A stretch of 64,000 nucleotides of DNA, from positions 62,001 to 126,000 of the forward strand of contig NZ_JOBF01000003.1 of the NCBI RefSeq assembly GCF_000718635.1. Direction: 5' to 3'. The notes below the pieces were generated by a model, which ran no database searches, had not been told where the DNA came from, and worked only from the letters and a program-made list of their open reading frames with translations. Each line of letters starts with the position of its first letter. The first letter of the stretch is position 1. The translations under genes were made by a program, and so were the position numbers. This document shows positions 52,010-60,340 of this stretch, piece by piece. This DNA is from Streptomyces varsoviensis (GTDB lineage Bacteria > Actinomycetota > Actinomycetes > Streptomycetales > Streptomycetaceae).

Positions 52010-53971
52010 ATGCCGACAGAAACGTTCGAGTTTCAGGTAGAAGCACGCCAGCTCCTGCAGATGATGATCCACTCGATCTACTCGAACAAGGACGTCTTCC
52101 TGCGTGAACTGATCTCCAACTCCTCCGACGCGCTGGACAAGTTGCGCCTGGAGTCCCTGCGCGACGACGCGCTCGGCGCGGACACGTCCGACCTCCACAT
52201 CGCCGTGGAGGCCGACAAGGAGGCCCGGACCCTGGTCGTACGGGACAACGGCATCGGCATGTCGTACGACGAGGTGCGCGACCTCATCGGGACCATCGCC
52301 AACTCCGGCACGGCGAAGTTCCTCCAGGAGCTGAAGGAGGCGAAGGACGCGACCGCGGCGGAAGGGCTCATCGGCCAGTTCGGCGTCGGGTTCTACGCGA
52401 GCTTCATGGTGGCCGACGAGGTCACGCTGCTGACCCGGCGCGCGGGCGAGAGCCAGGGCACCCGCTGGACGTCCGACGGCGCGGGCACGTACACGATCGA
52501 GACCGTCGAGGACGCGCCGCAGGGCACCTCGGTCACGCTGCGGCTCAAGCCCGCGGACACGGAGGACAAGCTCTACGACTACACCTCGCCCTGGAAGATC
52601 AGGGAGATCGTCAAGCGCTACTCCGACTTCATCACCTGGCCCATCCGGATGGCCGTCGAGGCGCCGGCCGCCGCCGAGAACCCGGCCGGGGACTCGGCCG
52701 ATGGCTCGGCCGACGGCGAGGCGGCGGCGGGCGAGCCCGAGGTCGAGACGCTCAACTCGATGAAGGCCCTGTGGGCGCGCTCGCGGGACGAGGTGAGCGA
52801 CGAGGAGTACCACGAGCTGTACAAGCACATCAGCCACGACTGGAACGACCCGCTTGAGACGATCCGCATGCAGGCGGAGGGCACGTTCGAGTACCAGGCG
52901 CTGCTGTTCATCCCCTCGCGCGCGCCGCAGGACCTGTTCATGCGGGACCACAAGCGCGGGGTGCAGCTCTATGTGAAGCGCGTCTTCATCATGGACGACT
53001 GCGAGGCGCTCATGCCGCCGTACCTGAGGTTCGTCAAGGGCGTCGTCGACGCGCAGGACCTCTCGCTCAACGTGTCGCGCGAGATCCTCCAGCAGGACCG
53101 GCAGATCCAGCTCATGCACCGGCGGCTGGCGAAGAAGGTGCTGTCCACGATCAAGGACATGATGGCCGGGAACCCGGAGCGCTACGCCACGCTGTGGCGG
53201 GAGTTCGGCCGCGTCATCAAGGAGGGGCTGCTGAGCGACTTCGAGAACCGCGACGCGATCCTCGGCGTCTCCTCGTTCGCCTCGACCCACGACGCCGAGG
53301 CGCCGACGACCCTGGCGCAGTACGTGGAGCGCATGAAGGACGGGCAGGAGCACATCTTCTACCTGACCGGCGAGAGCCGGCAGGCCCTGGAGAACTCCCC
53401 GCACATGGAGGCGTTCCGGGCCAAGGGCATCGAGGTGCTGCTGCTGACCGACCCGGTCGACGAGGTGTGGGTCGAGGCCGTCCCCGAGTTCGAGGGCAAG
53501 CAGCTCCAGTCCGTCGCCAAGGGCGAGGTCGACCTCGGCAGCGAGGAGGAGAAGAAGGAGGCCGAGACCGAGCGCGAGAAGCGGCAGGAGGAGTACGGGG
53601 CGCTGCTGACGTGGATGACGGAGCGGCTGGGCGAGGACGTGAAGGAGGTACGGCTGTCCTCGCGCCTGACCGTCTCGCCCGCCTGCGTCGTCTCGGACGC
53701 GAACGAGGCGACGCCGGCGCTGGAGGCGATGTACCGGGCGATGGGCCAGGACGTGCCGCACGCCAAGCGCATCCTGGAGCTGAACCCCACGCACCCGCTG
53801 GTGAGCGCCCTCAACAAGGCCCACGGTGAGCGGTCCGGCGACGACGGCGCGGCGCTCGGGGAGACCGCGGAGCTGCTGTACGGGATGGCACTGCTGGCCG
53901 AGGGCGGCGAGCTGAGCGACCCGTCGCGGTTCATCAAGCTGATGGCCGAGCGCGTGGAGCGCTCCCTGTAA
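52010..53971 (+). CDS. htpG: HSP90 family chaperone
   Basis: This 653-residue chaperone has the GHKL ATP-binding domain (1-215) with the catalytic Glu in LRELISNSSDALDKLR and the motifs DNGIGM, GTIANSGTAKF and GQFGVGFYASFM. The middle domain holds the catalytic Arg in SLNVSREILQQDRQI. An acidic, Ala/Gly-rich insert (about 220-245) separates the two. The C-terminal dimerisation domain ends RVERSL, without MEEVD, as in bacteria. GAAGGAAT lies about 9 bases before the ATG. No CIRCE or HAIR element was recognised in the 247-bp leader region. Confidence 0.95.
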   Translation: MPTETFEFQVEARQLLQMMIHSIYSNKDVFLRELISNSSDALDKLRLESLRDDALGADTSDLHIAVEADKEARTLVVRDNGIGMSYDEVRDLIGTIANSGTAKFLQELKEAKDATAAEGLIGQFGVGFYASFMVADEVTLLTRRAGESQGTRWTSDGAGTYTIETVEDAPQGTSVTLRLKPADTEDKLYDYTSPWKIREIVKRYSDFITWPIRMAVEAPAAAENPAGDSADGSADGEAAAGEPEVETLNSMKALWARSRDEVSDEEYHELYKHISHDWNDPLETIRMQAEGTFEYQALLFIPSRAPQDLFMRDHKRGVQLYVKRVFIMDDCEALMPPYLRFVKGVVDAQDLSLNVSREILQQDRQIQLMHRRLAKKVLSTIKDMMAGNPERYATLWREFGRVIKEGLLSDFENRDAILGVSSFASTHDAEAPTTLAQYVERMKDGQEHIFYLTGESRQALENSPHMEAFRAKGIEVLLLTDPVDEVWVEAVPEFEGKQLQSVAKGEVDLGSEEEKKEAETEREKRQEEYGALLTWMTERLGEDVKEVRLSSRLTVSPACVVSDANEATPALEAMYRAMGQDVPHAKRILELNPTHPLVSALNKAHGERSGDDGAALGETAELLYGMALLAEGGELSDPSRFIKLMAERVERSL

Positions 53972-54027
53972 CACCGGAGGGCAGGGCGGCCGGCATGGGT
54001 CGAGGCGACAAGCCAGGATGCAAACAG

Positions 54028-54051
54028 ATTGTTCACCACAATCCATTGACA
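54028..54051. promoter_or_regulatory. Inverted repeat plus -35 box before the small HTH gene
   Basis: ATTGT-N5-ACAAT (54028-54042) sits just upstream of a consensus TTGACA (54046-54051). With CATGCT at 54070-54075 as -10 (18-bp spacer), transcription would start at about the ATG at 54082. The repeat could bind the HTH protein it precedes. Confidence 0.5.
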
Positions 54052-54081
54052 CTAGCTTGTGCGCTACCCCATGCTGGCCGC

Positions 54082-54534
54082 ATGACCCCTCCTTCTAGTT
54101 CTCCTTCCGGCAAAACCCCCGACCCCTTCACCCCCCAGCACCCCGAACAGGCCCGCGCCCAGCGCGTCCACGCGTCCCTCTTCCGCATCGCCGAACGGCA
54201 CGCGGCCACCGACGCCCAGCGCCGCCGCCAGACCAACCCCGCCCTCCTCGGCCCCCACGAGGCCGTCCGGCTGGTGGCCTTCCTGCTCAGCGGCGCCGCC
54301 CTCCCCGAGGACGGCGAACCCGACGTCGACCACGCCGACATCACCGCCGCCCTCTCCCTCCTCCCCCTCGTCCGCGGCGAACTCGACGAACTCGAAGCCG
54401 GCCTCCTCCAGATGGCCCGAGGCCGCGGCATGACCTGGCCCGACATCGCCTTCGGCCTCGGCCTCGGCACCCCCCAGGCCGCCCGCCAACGCCACGAACG
54501 CCTCCTGGAACGCACGGAAACGGGCCCGGAGTAA
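54082..54534 (+). CDS. Small DNA-binding-like protein (helix-turn-helix)
   Basis: This 150-residue protein has a Pro/Ser/Thr-rich head, a helical middle (LFRIAERHAATDAQRRRQ, LLPLVRGELDELEAGLLQMA) and a C-terminal helix-turn-helix GMTWPDIAFGLGLGTPQAAR, similar to sigma-region-4 or WhiB-adjacent DNA-binding proteins annotated in Streptomyces. It has no ribosome binding site; a consensus TTGACA and the ATG just after a -10-like box suggest a leaderless start at 54082. An inverted repeat overlaps the promoter, so autoregulation is likely. Confidence 0.7.
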   Translation: MTPPSSSPSGKTPDPFTPQHPEQARAQRVHASLFRIAERHAATDAQRRRQTNPALLGPHEAVRLVAFLLSGAALPEDGEPDVDHADITAALSLLPLVRGELDELEAGLLQMARGRGMTWPDIAFGLGLGTPQAARQRHERLLERTETGPE

Positions 54535-54596
54535 GGGCGGCGGGTCCGCCCCTGCTCCGGGCCCGTGCATCTGAGGCGGGCCCTGCGGAGTATGCG

Positions 54597-55979
54597 TCAG
54601 GTCGTGGGAGTGTCGCGGTGTTGCCAGGGGCGGCAGAGGCCCAGGAAGGCGGCTACGGCGGCCAGGGCGCAGGAGAGTTGGACGACGGCCATGGGGACGG
54701 CGGTGTGTTCGCCGGCGATGCCGACGAGGGGGGAGGCGATGGCGCCGAGGAGGAAGGTGGAGGTGCCCAGCAGGGCGGAGGCGGAGCCGGCGGCGTCGCG
54801 GGAGCGCATGAGGGCCTGGGCGTTGGTGTTGGGCATGGCGAGGCCCATCGCGGACATCAGCACGAAGAGTCCGACGGCGATGGGGGCCAGCCCCGGTTCG
54901 CCGAAGACGCCGGAGGTCATCAGGAGCAGCGCGACGGAGGCGAGGGTGATCACGGTGAGGCCGACGGCGAGGGCCTTGTCGAGGCTGACGCGGCCGACCA
55001 GGACCTTGCCGTTGAGCTGGCCGACGGCGACGAGCCCGACGGAGTTGATGCCGAACAGCAGGGAGAAGGTCTGCGGGGAGGCCCCGTAGATGTCCTGCAC
55101 GACGAAGGGCGACGCGGAGATGTACGCGAAGAGCGCGCCGAAGGCGAGGCCGCCCGCGAGGGTGTAGCCGGCGAAGACCCGGTCGGCGAGGAGCGAGCGC
55201 ATCGTGCGCAGGGCGTCGCCGAGGCCGCCCGCGTGGCGGCGGTCCGGCGGCAGGGTCTCGTGCAGCCAGCGCCAGACGACGAGGGTGAGCAGGATGCCGA
55301 TGACGGTCAGCAGGACGAAGACGCCGCGCCAGTCGGTGAGCCGCAGGATCTGCCCGCCGATGAGGGGCGCGACGACGGGGGCGACGCCCGAGATGAGCAT
55401 CAGGGTGGAGAAGAAGCGGGCCATGGCGATGCCGTCGTAGAGGTCGCGGACGACGGCGCGGGCGATGACGATGCCGGCGGCCCCGGCCAGCCCCTGGATC
55501 AGACGGAAGCCGATGAGCAGCGGCGCGGTCGGCGCGACGGCGCAGACGGCGGTGGCGAGGATGTAGATCGCCATGCCGGTGAGGAGCGGCCGGCGGCGCC
55601 CCCACTTGTCGCTCATGGGGCCGACGACGAGCTGGCCGAGTGCCATGCCGACGAGGCAGGCGGTCAGGGTGAGCTGTACGGTCGCGGCCGGGCTGTGCAG
55701 GGCGTCGGTGACCTCCGGGAGCGCCGGGAGGTACATGTCCATGGAGAGCGGCGGAAGCGCGGTGAGACCGCCGAGCACCAGGGTGACGAGCAGGCCGGCG
55801 CGGCGTGCCGCGGCCTTGGGCGGGGTGGGTATGCGGGTGCCGGCAGGGATCTCGGGGTTCGCGGCGTTCTCAGCGCTTGCGGGGTTCGCGGAGTTCGCGG
55901 CACTCTCGGCGTTCGCGGGGGTCTTGGGGGCCTCGGGGGTCTTCTGGGTCTCGGCCGTGGTGGGGCCGGGGTCCGTCAT
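54597..55979 (-). CDS. Bcr/CflA family multidrug MFS transporter
   Basis: This 460-residue protein begins with an Ala/Asn/Pro-rich cytosolic tail of about 65 residues built from imperfect NSANPASAENAANP repeats. Twelve helices follow. LPPLSMDMYLPALPEV is the Bcr/CflA signature in helix 1, and LVVGPMSDKWGRRRPLL is motif A. Family members expel bicyclomycin, chloramphenicol or similar drugs. The ATG at 55979 is preferred, with GGAGAG 5-6 bases upstream; the ATG at 55991 has no ribosome binding site. A 12-bp palindrome upstream may bind a repressor. Confidence 0.9.
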   Translation of the reverse strand: MTDPGPTTAETQKTPEAPKTPANAESAANSANPASAENAANPEIPAGTRIPTPPKAAARRAGLLVTLVLGGLTALPPLSMDMYLPALPEVTDALHSPAATVQLTLTACLVGMALGQLVVGPMSDKWGRRRPLLTGMAIYILATAVCAVAPTAPLLIGFRLIQGLAGAAGIVIARAVVRDLYDGIAMARFFSTLMLISGVAPVVAPLIGGQILRLTDWRGVFVLLTVIGILLTLVVWRWLHETLPPDRRHAGGLGDALRTMRSLLADRVFAGYTLAGGLAFGALFAYISASPFVVQDIYGASPQTFSLLFGINSVGLVAVGQLNGKVLVGRVSLDKALAVGLTVITLASVALLLMTSGVFGEPGLAPIAVGLFVLMSAMGLAMPNTNAQALMRSRDAAGSASALLGTSTFLLGAIASPLVGIAGEHTAVPMAVVQLSCALAAVAAFLGLCRPWQHRDTPTT

Positions 55980-56007
55980 CCGTCTCTCCATGGGGTACTT
56001 GGTTGAT

Positions 56008-56019
56008 ACACCATGGTGT
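56008..56019. promoter_or_regulatory. ACACCATGGTGT palindrome before the Bcr/CflA exporter
   Basis: A perfect 12-bp palindrome about 30 bp upstream of the exporter start, flanked by TTGATA and CATGACC, fits an operator for a TetR or MarR repressor. No regulator gene is adjacent. Confidence 0.5.
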
Positions 56020-56074
56020 CATGACCGTGAGCGCCTGTGACCCTTACTCCGTATGACCCCGGTCGCATCGCCGG

Positions 56075-57562
56075 TCAAGCGCGCTTGAGCCCCGGATTAC
56101 CCGCCTCCGATACGAAGGAAGCCGCCGTGGAGATCGGCGCCCCCGGGTTGCGGACCCCGGTCACGGTGCGGAAGTCGGCCCGTACCCGCTGGGCGTCGAG
56201 GGAGAGCAGGACGTAGCCGCGGCGGCCGTTGTAGAACTTCATGTGCGGGTTGGCGGCCGTCATGGTGGGCCAGTCGGCGGGCTTGTCCACGCCGTCGAAG
56301 CCGCTGGAGATCGAGGTGCCGACGAACTCGACGCCCAGCGTCGGGGAGGCGGGCTTGTTGAAGTCCTTCTTGATGTCCATGGCGTAGTGGACGTGCACGT
56401 CCCCGGTGAGCACGACCAGGTTGCCGATGCCGGCCTGCTGGGCCCCGGCCAGCACCCGCTGGCGGGAGGCGGGGTAGCCGTCCCAGGCATCCATGGAGAG
56501 CCGGGAGCGGGCCGCGGTGGTGTTCTTGCGGCGGCAGAACACGACCTGCTGCGGGATGACGTTCCAGGTGGCGGTGGAGGCGTGGAAGCCGTCGAGCAGC
56601 CAGCGCTCCTGCGCGGCGCCGGTGAGGGTGCGGGCGGGGTTCTCGGACTCGGGCCCGGGGTAGTTCCAGCCGTTGCCGTACGCCTGGTCGGAGCGGTACT
56701 GCCGGGTGTCGAGCACGTCGAACTGCGCCAGCCCGCCGTACTGGAAGCGGCGGTAGAGGATCATGTCCGGGCCCTTGGGCCGCTGCGCCTCGCGCAGCGG
56801 CATGTTCTCCCAGTACGCGCGGTACGCGGCGGCGCGGCGCTTGCGGAACTGGGCGACCGGGTCGTTGTGCTGGGAGATGTCGCCCGCGTAGTTGTTCTCC
56901 ACCTCGTGGTCGTCCCAGGTGACGATCCAGGGGTGGGAGGCGTGCGCGGCCTGGAGGTCGGGGTCCGACTTCCCGAGCGCGTACCGCAGCCGGTAGTCGT
57001 CCAGCGTGACCGTCCAGTGGTTGAAGACCGCGGGCAGCGGTCGGTCGGTGTACCGGCGGGCCCCCGCCTGGGCGTTGATGGCGTTCTCGTAGATGTAGTC
57101 GCCGACGAACAGGACGGCGTCGAGGTCCTCGCGCGCGAGGTGCGCGAGGGCCGTGTAGTAGCCCTCGTCGTACTGCTGGCAGGAGGCGAGCCCCAGCCGC
57201 AGCCCGCTGACGGCCGCGCCGGCGGCGGGCGCGGTACGGGTGCGGCCGACCGGGCTGGTCCACTGGCCCACGTGGAAGCGGTAGTAGTAGACGTGGGCCG
57301 TTTCAAGGCCGCGTACGTCGAGGTGGACGGTGTAGTTGTCCGCGGCGGGCGCGGCCACGGTGCCGCTCTGCACCGGCGTGCCGAACCTGTCGTCGTCGGC
57401 GATCTCCCAGCCGACGCTCACACTGCCGGTCGGCGGCAGGCCGCCGCCCACCTGGTAGGGGCGGGGCGCGAGCCGCGTCCACAGCACGACGGAGCCGGGC
57501 AGCGGGTCGCCGGACGCCACGCCAAGGGTGAAGGGGTTTTCGGTGAGCGTCTGCGGGGCCAT
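56075..57562 (-). CDS. phoD: Alkaline phosphatase D (PhoD-like), apparently without a signal peptide
   Basis: This 495-residue protein has the PhoD N-terminal Ig-like domain (FTLGVASGDPLPGSVVLWTRL). The metallophosphatase core has GLASCQQYDEGYYTAL, VLFVGDYIYENAIN, VTWDDHEVENNYAGD and LTGDVHVHYAMDI, which carry the iron/calcium ligands. Classic PhoD is exported by Tat, but no twin-arginine leader is seen here or in the upstream extension. The ATG at 57562 lacks a ribosome binding site and may be leaderless. The enzyme hydrolyses phosphodiesters or phosphomonoesters; with no leader it may work inside the cell. No PHO box was recognised. Confidence 0.87.
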   Translation of the reverse strand: MAPQTLTENPFTLGVASGDPLPGSVVLWTRLAPRPYQVGGGLPPTGSVSVGWEIADDDRFGTPVQSGTVAAPAADNYTVHLDVRGLETAHVYYYRFHVGQWTSPVGRTRTAPAAGAAVSGLRLGLASCQQYDEGYYTALAHLAREDLDAVLFVGDYIYENAINAQAGARRYTDRPLPAVFNHWTVTLDDYRLRYALGKSDPDLQAAHASHPWIVTWDDHEVENNYAGDISQHNDPVAQFRKRRAAAYRAYWENMPLREAQRPKGPDMILYRRFQYGGLAQFDVLDTRQYRSDQAYGNGWNYPGPESENPARTLTGAAQERWLLDGFHASTATWNVIPQQVVFCRRKNTTAARSRLSMDAWDGYPASRQRVLAGAQQAGIGNLVVLTGDVHVHYAMDIKKDFNKPASPTLGVEFVGTSISSGFDGVDKPADWPTMTAANPHMKFYNGRRGYVLLSLDAQRVRADFRTVTGVRNPGAPISTAASFVSEAGNPGLKRA

Positions 57563-57879
57563 GGGGTCAGCGTCGCGCCGCGGGGACCGGTTGGGAAGGC
57601 CGGTACGCGCCGCTTCTCGGATACGGACACGCGTACGGGCCTCGCGTACGGGTGCGCTGTACGGGGCAGGCGTACGTCCTGGGCGTACGGGCAGGTGTAC
57701 GGGTCGGCCAGGCGCACGGGCGGGTGGTGCCGGAGCAGCGGTCAAAAGCTTTGGCCATCACCTGACTTGGCGAATGGCGGAGAATTATGAAGAACCTCGG
57801 CACAGAGGCAACCACAGCCCCATTTTCACCGTGTTCCTCCGTGAAGGATCACAACACGCACACCAGGGAGGAACCCCCC
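57563..57879. other. 317-bp divergent spacer
   Basis: Positions 57600-57725 hold many CGTACGGG/GTACGGGC words (at least eight), a low-complexity GC tract. To its right the composition becomes less GC-rich. A promoter for the secreted-protein gene is likely here: CTGACT (57762-57767) and TTATGA (57785-57790), spaced 17 bp. No gene is supported. Confidence 0.6.
57762..57790 (+). promoter_or_regulatory. Promoter candidate of the secreted Ala/Pro/Lys-rich gene
   Basis: CTGACT and TTATGA are separated by 17 bp and lie 90 bp upstream of the ATG at 57880. They are moderate matches to the vegetative consensus in a locally AT-richer stretch. Confidence 0.4.
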
Positions 57880-58374
57880 ATGAACCGTGCATTCCGGCTC
57901 GCCGTCGTAGGTGTCGTCAGCGTCGCCGTCCTGACCGGCGGCGCGGCCGCCGCCATGGCGGACTCCGCCCCGGCCCCGGCCGTCAAGCGGGCCCCGGCGC
58001 AGTCCGCACCCGTGAAGCCCGGCCCGGCCCCGGCCGCGCCGGTGAAGCGCGCCCCGGTGAAGGCCGCGCCCGCCAAGCCGGCCCCCGCGAAGCCCGCGGC
58101 CAAGGCCGCGCTCACCGCCAAGGCCAGCGTCAACTCGGTCAAGGCGTGGGAGCAGTTCCGGGTCTCCGGCACGGCGACCGGCATCAAGGCGGGCACCAGC
58201 GTCACCCTGCAGCAGAAGCAGGGCGCCAAGTGGGTCTCGCTGCCCGCGACCGTCGCCGTCAACAAGTCCGGCACGTACTCGATGCGCGTCAAGCTCGGCA
58301 TCAAGGGCAAGAACGAGCTGCGCGTCGCCGGCGGCGGCGCCGTCTCCCCCGTGGTGACGGTCACCGTGCGCTGA
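57880..58374 (+). CDS. Secreted Ala/Pro/Lys-rich protein with C-terminal Ig-like domain
   Basis: This 164-residue protein has a signal peptide (about 1-27, cleaved near AMA-DS). A low-complexity region follows, made of repeated APVK/APAK units (VKRAPAQSAPVKPGPAPAAP). A compact domain of about 85 residues comes last (SVNSVKAWEQFRVSGTATGI... GTYSMRVKLGIKGKNELRV), typical of surface Ig-like modules. The ATG at 57880 follows AGGGAGG by 8 bases. It ends at a strong terminator. Function is unknown; a wall-associated structural role is likely. Confidence 0.82.
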   Translation: MNRAFRLAVVGVVSVAVLTGGAAAAMADSAPAPAVKRAPAQSAPVKPGPAPAAPVKRAPVKAAPAKPAPAKPAAKAALTAKASVNSVKAWEQFRVSGTATGIKAGTSVTLQQKQGAKWVSLPATVAVNKSGTYSMRVKLGIKGKNELRVAGGGAVSPVVTVTVR

Positions 58375-58431
58375 ACCACGCGGCACATAGACGTACGCGC
58401 GCTGGGAACGCGCGGCACGTACGGATCCAGA

Positions 58432-58467
58432 CGACGAGGGGCGAGTCCGGCGGCTCGCCCCTCGTCG
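58432..58467. terminator. Bidirectional terminator
   Basis: CGACGAGGGGCGAG (58432-58445) pairs with CTCGCCCCTCGTCG (58454-58467), a perfect 14-bp stem, between two convergent genes. Confidence 0.85.
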
Positions 58468-58495
58468 GCGTCCAGGCACTGCGGCACGGGGTCGG

Positions 58496-60250
58496 CTATG
58501 ACGTGCAGGAGACCTTGAGCGCCGAGGCCGCGTGGTGCGCGTACGTGCTCGTGTCGCCGTGCCAGTCGTAACCGCGGTCGTGCAGTTGGACCGCGAGCTT
58601 CTGGCTGGTCACCGGGAACGTGCCGGGCACGTTGTACCAGCCGCCCTGGTTGTCGACCTGCCGGATCGAGAACGACCCGGTCTGGTTGCTGCTCTTGGGC
58701 GTGAAGTACTTGTAGACCGTGTAGTACGAGGGGTCGCCGCCCACCTTCTGCACGCTGCTGTTCCGGGGCACGTACACCGAGATGCTGCACTGCTTGGCGT
58801 TCGCGGGCGTGTCGAACAGCCAGTTGGCGCTGTTCCCCTTGTCGTGCGAGTCGCCGGACATCGGCACCGAGAGGTACGAGCCGTCGCAGCCGGAACCGCT
58901 GTAACCGCCGGACGACGAGGTCCAGCCCTTCTTGCCGTTGGTGAAGTAGCCGTTCTTCTGGAAGCGCTGGTCGTCGCAGCCGGGGCCCGTGACGGCGCTG
59001 AAGACGACGGACGACGCCATGCGGTTCACCGACTTCGAGGTGCCTCCCCCGCCGCCGCCCTGGGAGCCGCCGCCCTTGCCCGCGTCGGCGCTCCCGGTGC
59101 CGGTGGAGCCGCTGCCCGTGGAACCGCCGCTCTTGGTGGTGCTGTCGCTCCCGCCGCCACCGCCCTTGCCCGCGTCGCCGCTCCCGCCGTCCTTGCCCGT
59201 GCCCCCGTTGCCGTCGGCCTTCTTGTCCGCGCCGCCGTCCGTACGGGCGCCGCCGCCGGCACTGCTCGCGCCGCCGCCCGGCGCCCCGGGGCCGCCGTCG
59301 TCGGAGCCGCCATGGCCGTCGGCGCCGTTGGTGGGGCCGCCGACGGCCGGCAGGCCCGCGGCCTGCCGCTCGGCCGGATCGGTGCCGGGCACGTACCCCT
59401 CGGCGGGGTCGCCCGCGCTCCAGGCCGCGGCCCGCTCGCCGTGCCCGGCCGCGCCGCCGCCGCTCTGGAGGGCGGTGACGACGAAGGGCGTGGCCAGCAG
59501 GGCGGCACCGGCGAAGGCCGCGGCGGCGACCATGGGCTTCGGCACCCGCCCCGGCCGCCTGGGCGGGTTCTTGCCGCCCGTACGGGAACCGCCGCCGGGG
59601 GGTGCGCCGGCGACAGCGGCGGTGGCGGTCGCCGCGGCGGCGGCCTGAGTGGCAGCGGCCTTGGAAGCGGCCTTGGAAGCGACCGCGGAAGCCGTGGGAA
59701 CGGCCTCGCCCGCGCCGTCGGTCTTCGCTTCGGCCGCGCCGGGGGCCTCTCCCGGAACCGGCGCCACGGGCCCCTCGGCCACACCGGTCGTGGGCTCGGC
59801 CCCGCCCGCCGGGCGGGAGGAGGCTTCAGCGGCGGTCGCGGTGCCGTCCGCGGTCGCGACGCCCACGCCCGCACCCACGGCCGTCGCGGCCCGCGCGCTC
59901 GTACCGGAGGCCGGGCCCCCGTCACCGGCGGTGGCGGACTCAGCCGCCGGCTCCTCGTCGGCCTCGGCGGCCCCGCGCCCGAGCGTGCCCGGCGCGGGGG
60001 CGGGCCCGCCCGAGGGCGCGGTGGCGGAGTCGTCGGCGCCGTTCTCCGTGGCGCGGGGGGCCGGGGCGCCGATCACGCCGTTGACTATGGCGGCGCCGCT
60101 CCCGGTGCGCGTACCGCCGGAGCCGGAGCCTGAGGCCGGGCCGCGCGCCTCCCCGGCCCCGGTCTCGGCCCCGACCTCGGCCCCTGCCCCGCCGCCATCG
60201 CCGCTGTCGCCGCCGTCCGGCTCCGCGGCCCGGCCGTGGGTCTGTCCCAT
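58496..60250 (-). CDS. Membrane-anchored protein with long disordered stalk and golvesin-like domain
   Basis: This 584-residue protein has an acidic Gly/Ala/Ser-rich cytoplasmic part (about 1-225) and a basic stretch GGKNPPRRPGRVPKP. One transmembrane helix follows (about 240-262), then a Gly/Ser/Asp-rich stalk of about 150 residues. The C-terminal domain of about 150 residues has four or more Cys and a beta pattern (VFSAVTGPGCDDQRFQKNGY, QVDNQGGWYNVPG, DWHGDTSTYAHHAASALKVS). It resembles golvesin C-terminal-like domains of surface or peptidase-associated proteins. The ATG at 60250 has GGAGGGA 5-6 bases upstream. It starts 90 bp after the large multi-protease gene and may be cotranscribed with it. 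Confidence 0.82.
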   Translation of the reverse strand: MGQTHGRAAEPDGGDSGDGGGAGAEVGAETGAGEARGPASGSGSGGTRTGSGAAIVNGVIGAPAPRATENGADDSATAPSGGPAPAPGTLGRGAAEADEEPAAESATAGDGGPASGTSARAATAVGAGVGVATADGTATAAEASSRPAGGAEPTTGVAEGPVAPVPGEAPGAAEAKTDGAGEAVPTASAVASKAASKAAATQAAAAATATAAVAGAPPGGGSRTGGKNPPRRPGRVPKPMVAAAAFAGAALLATPFVVTALQSGGGAAGHGERAAAWSAGDPAEGYVPGTDPAERQAAGLPAVGGPTNGADGHGGSDDGGPGAPGGGASSAGGGARTDGGADKKADGNGGTGKDGGSGDAGKGGGGGSDSTTKSGGSTGSGSTGTGSADAGKGGGSQGGGGGGTSKSVNRMASSVVFSAVTGPGCDDQRFQKNGYFTNGKKGWTSSSGGYSGSGCDGSYLSVPMSGDSHDKGNSANWLFDTPANAKQCSISVYVPRNSSVQKVGGDPSYYTVYKYFTPKSSNQTGSFSIRQVDNQGGWYNVPGTFPVTSQKLAVQLHDRGYDWHGDTSTYAHHAASALKVSCTS

Positions 60251-60340
60251 CGGTTCCCTCCTCGCTGTCGGCCACCGTCCCGGAGGGCGGCGGGGGTAGC
60301 GTCCGGCCGGTGGGCCGGACACGGTCGTGCTGCGCGTCGC

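Noticed and set aside
57600..57725. CGTACGGG-rich tract as an operator array
   Set aside because: CGTACGG words are common throughout this genome segment, and spacing in the tract is irregular.
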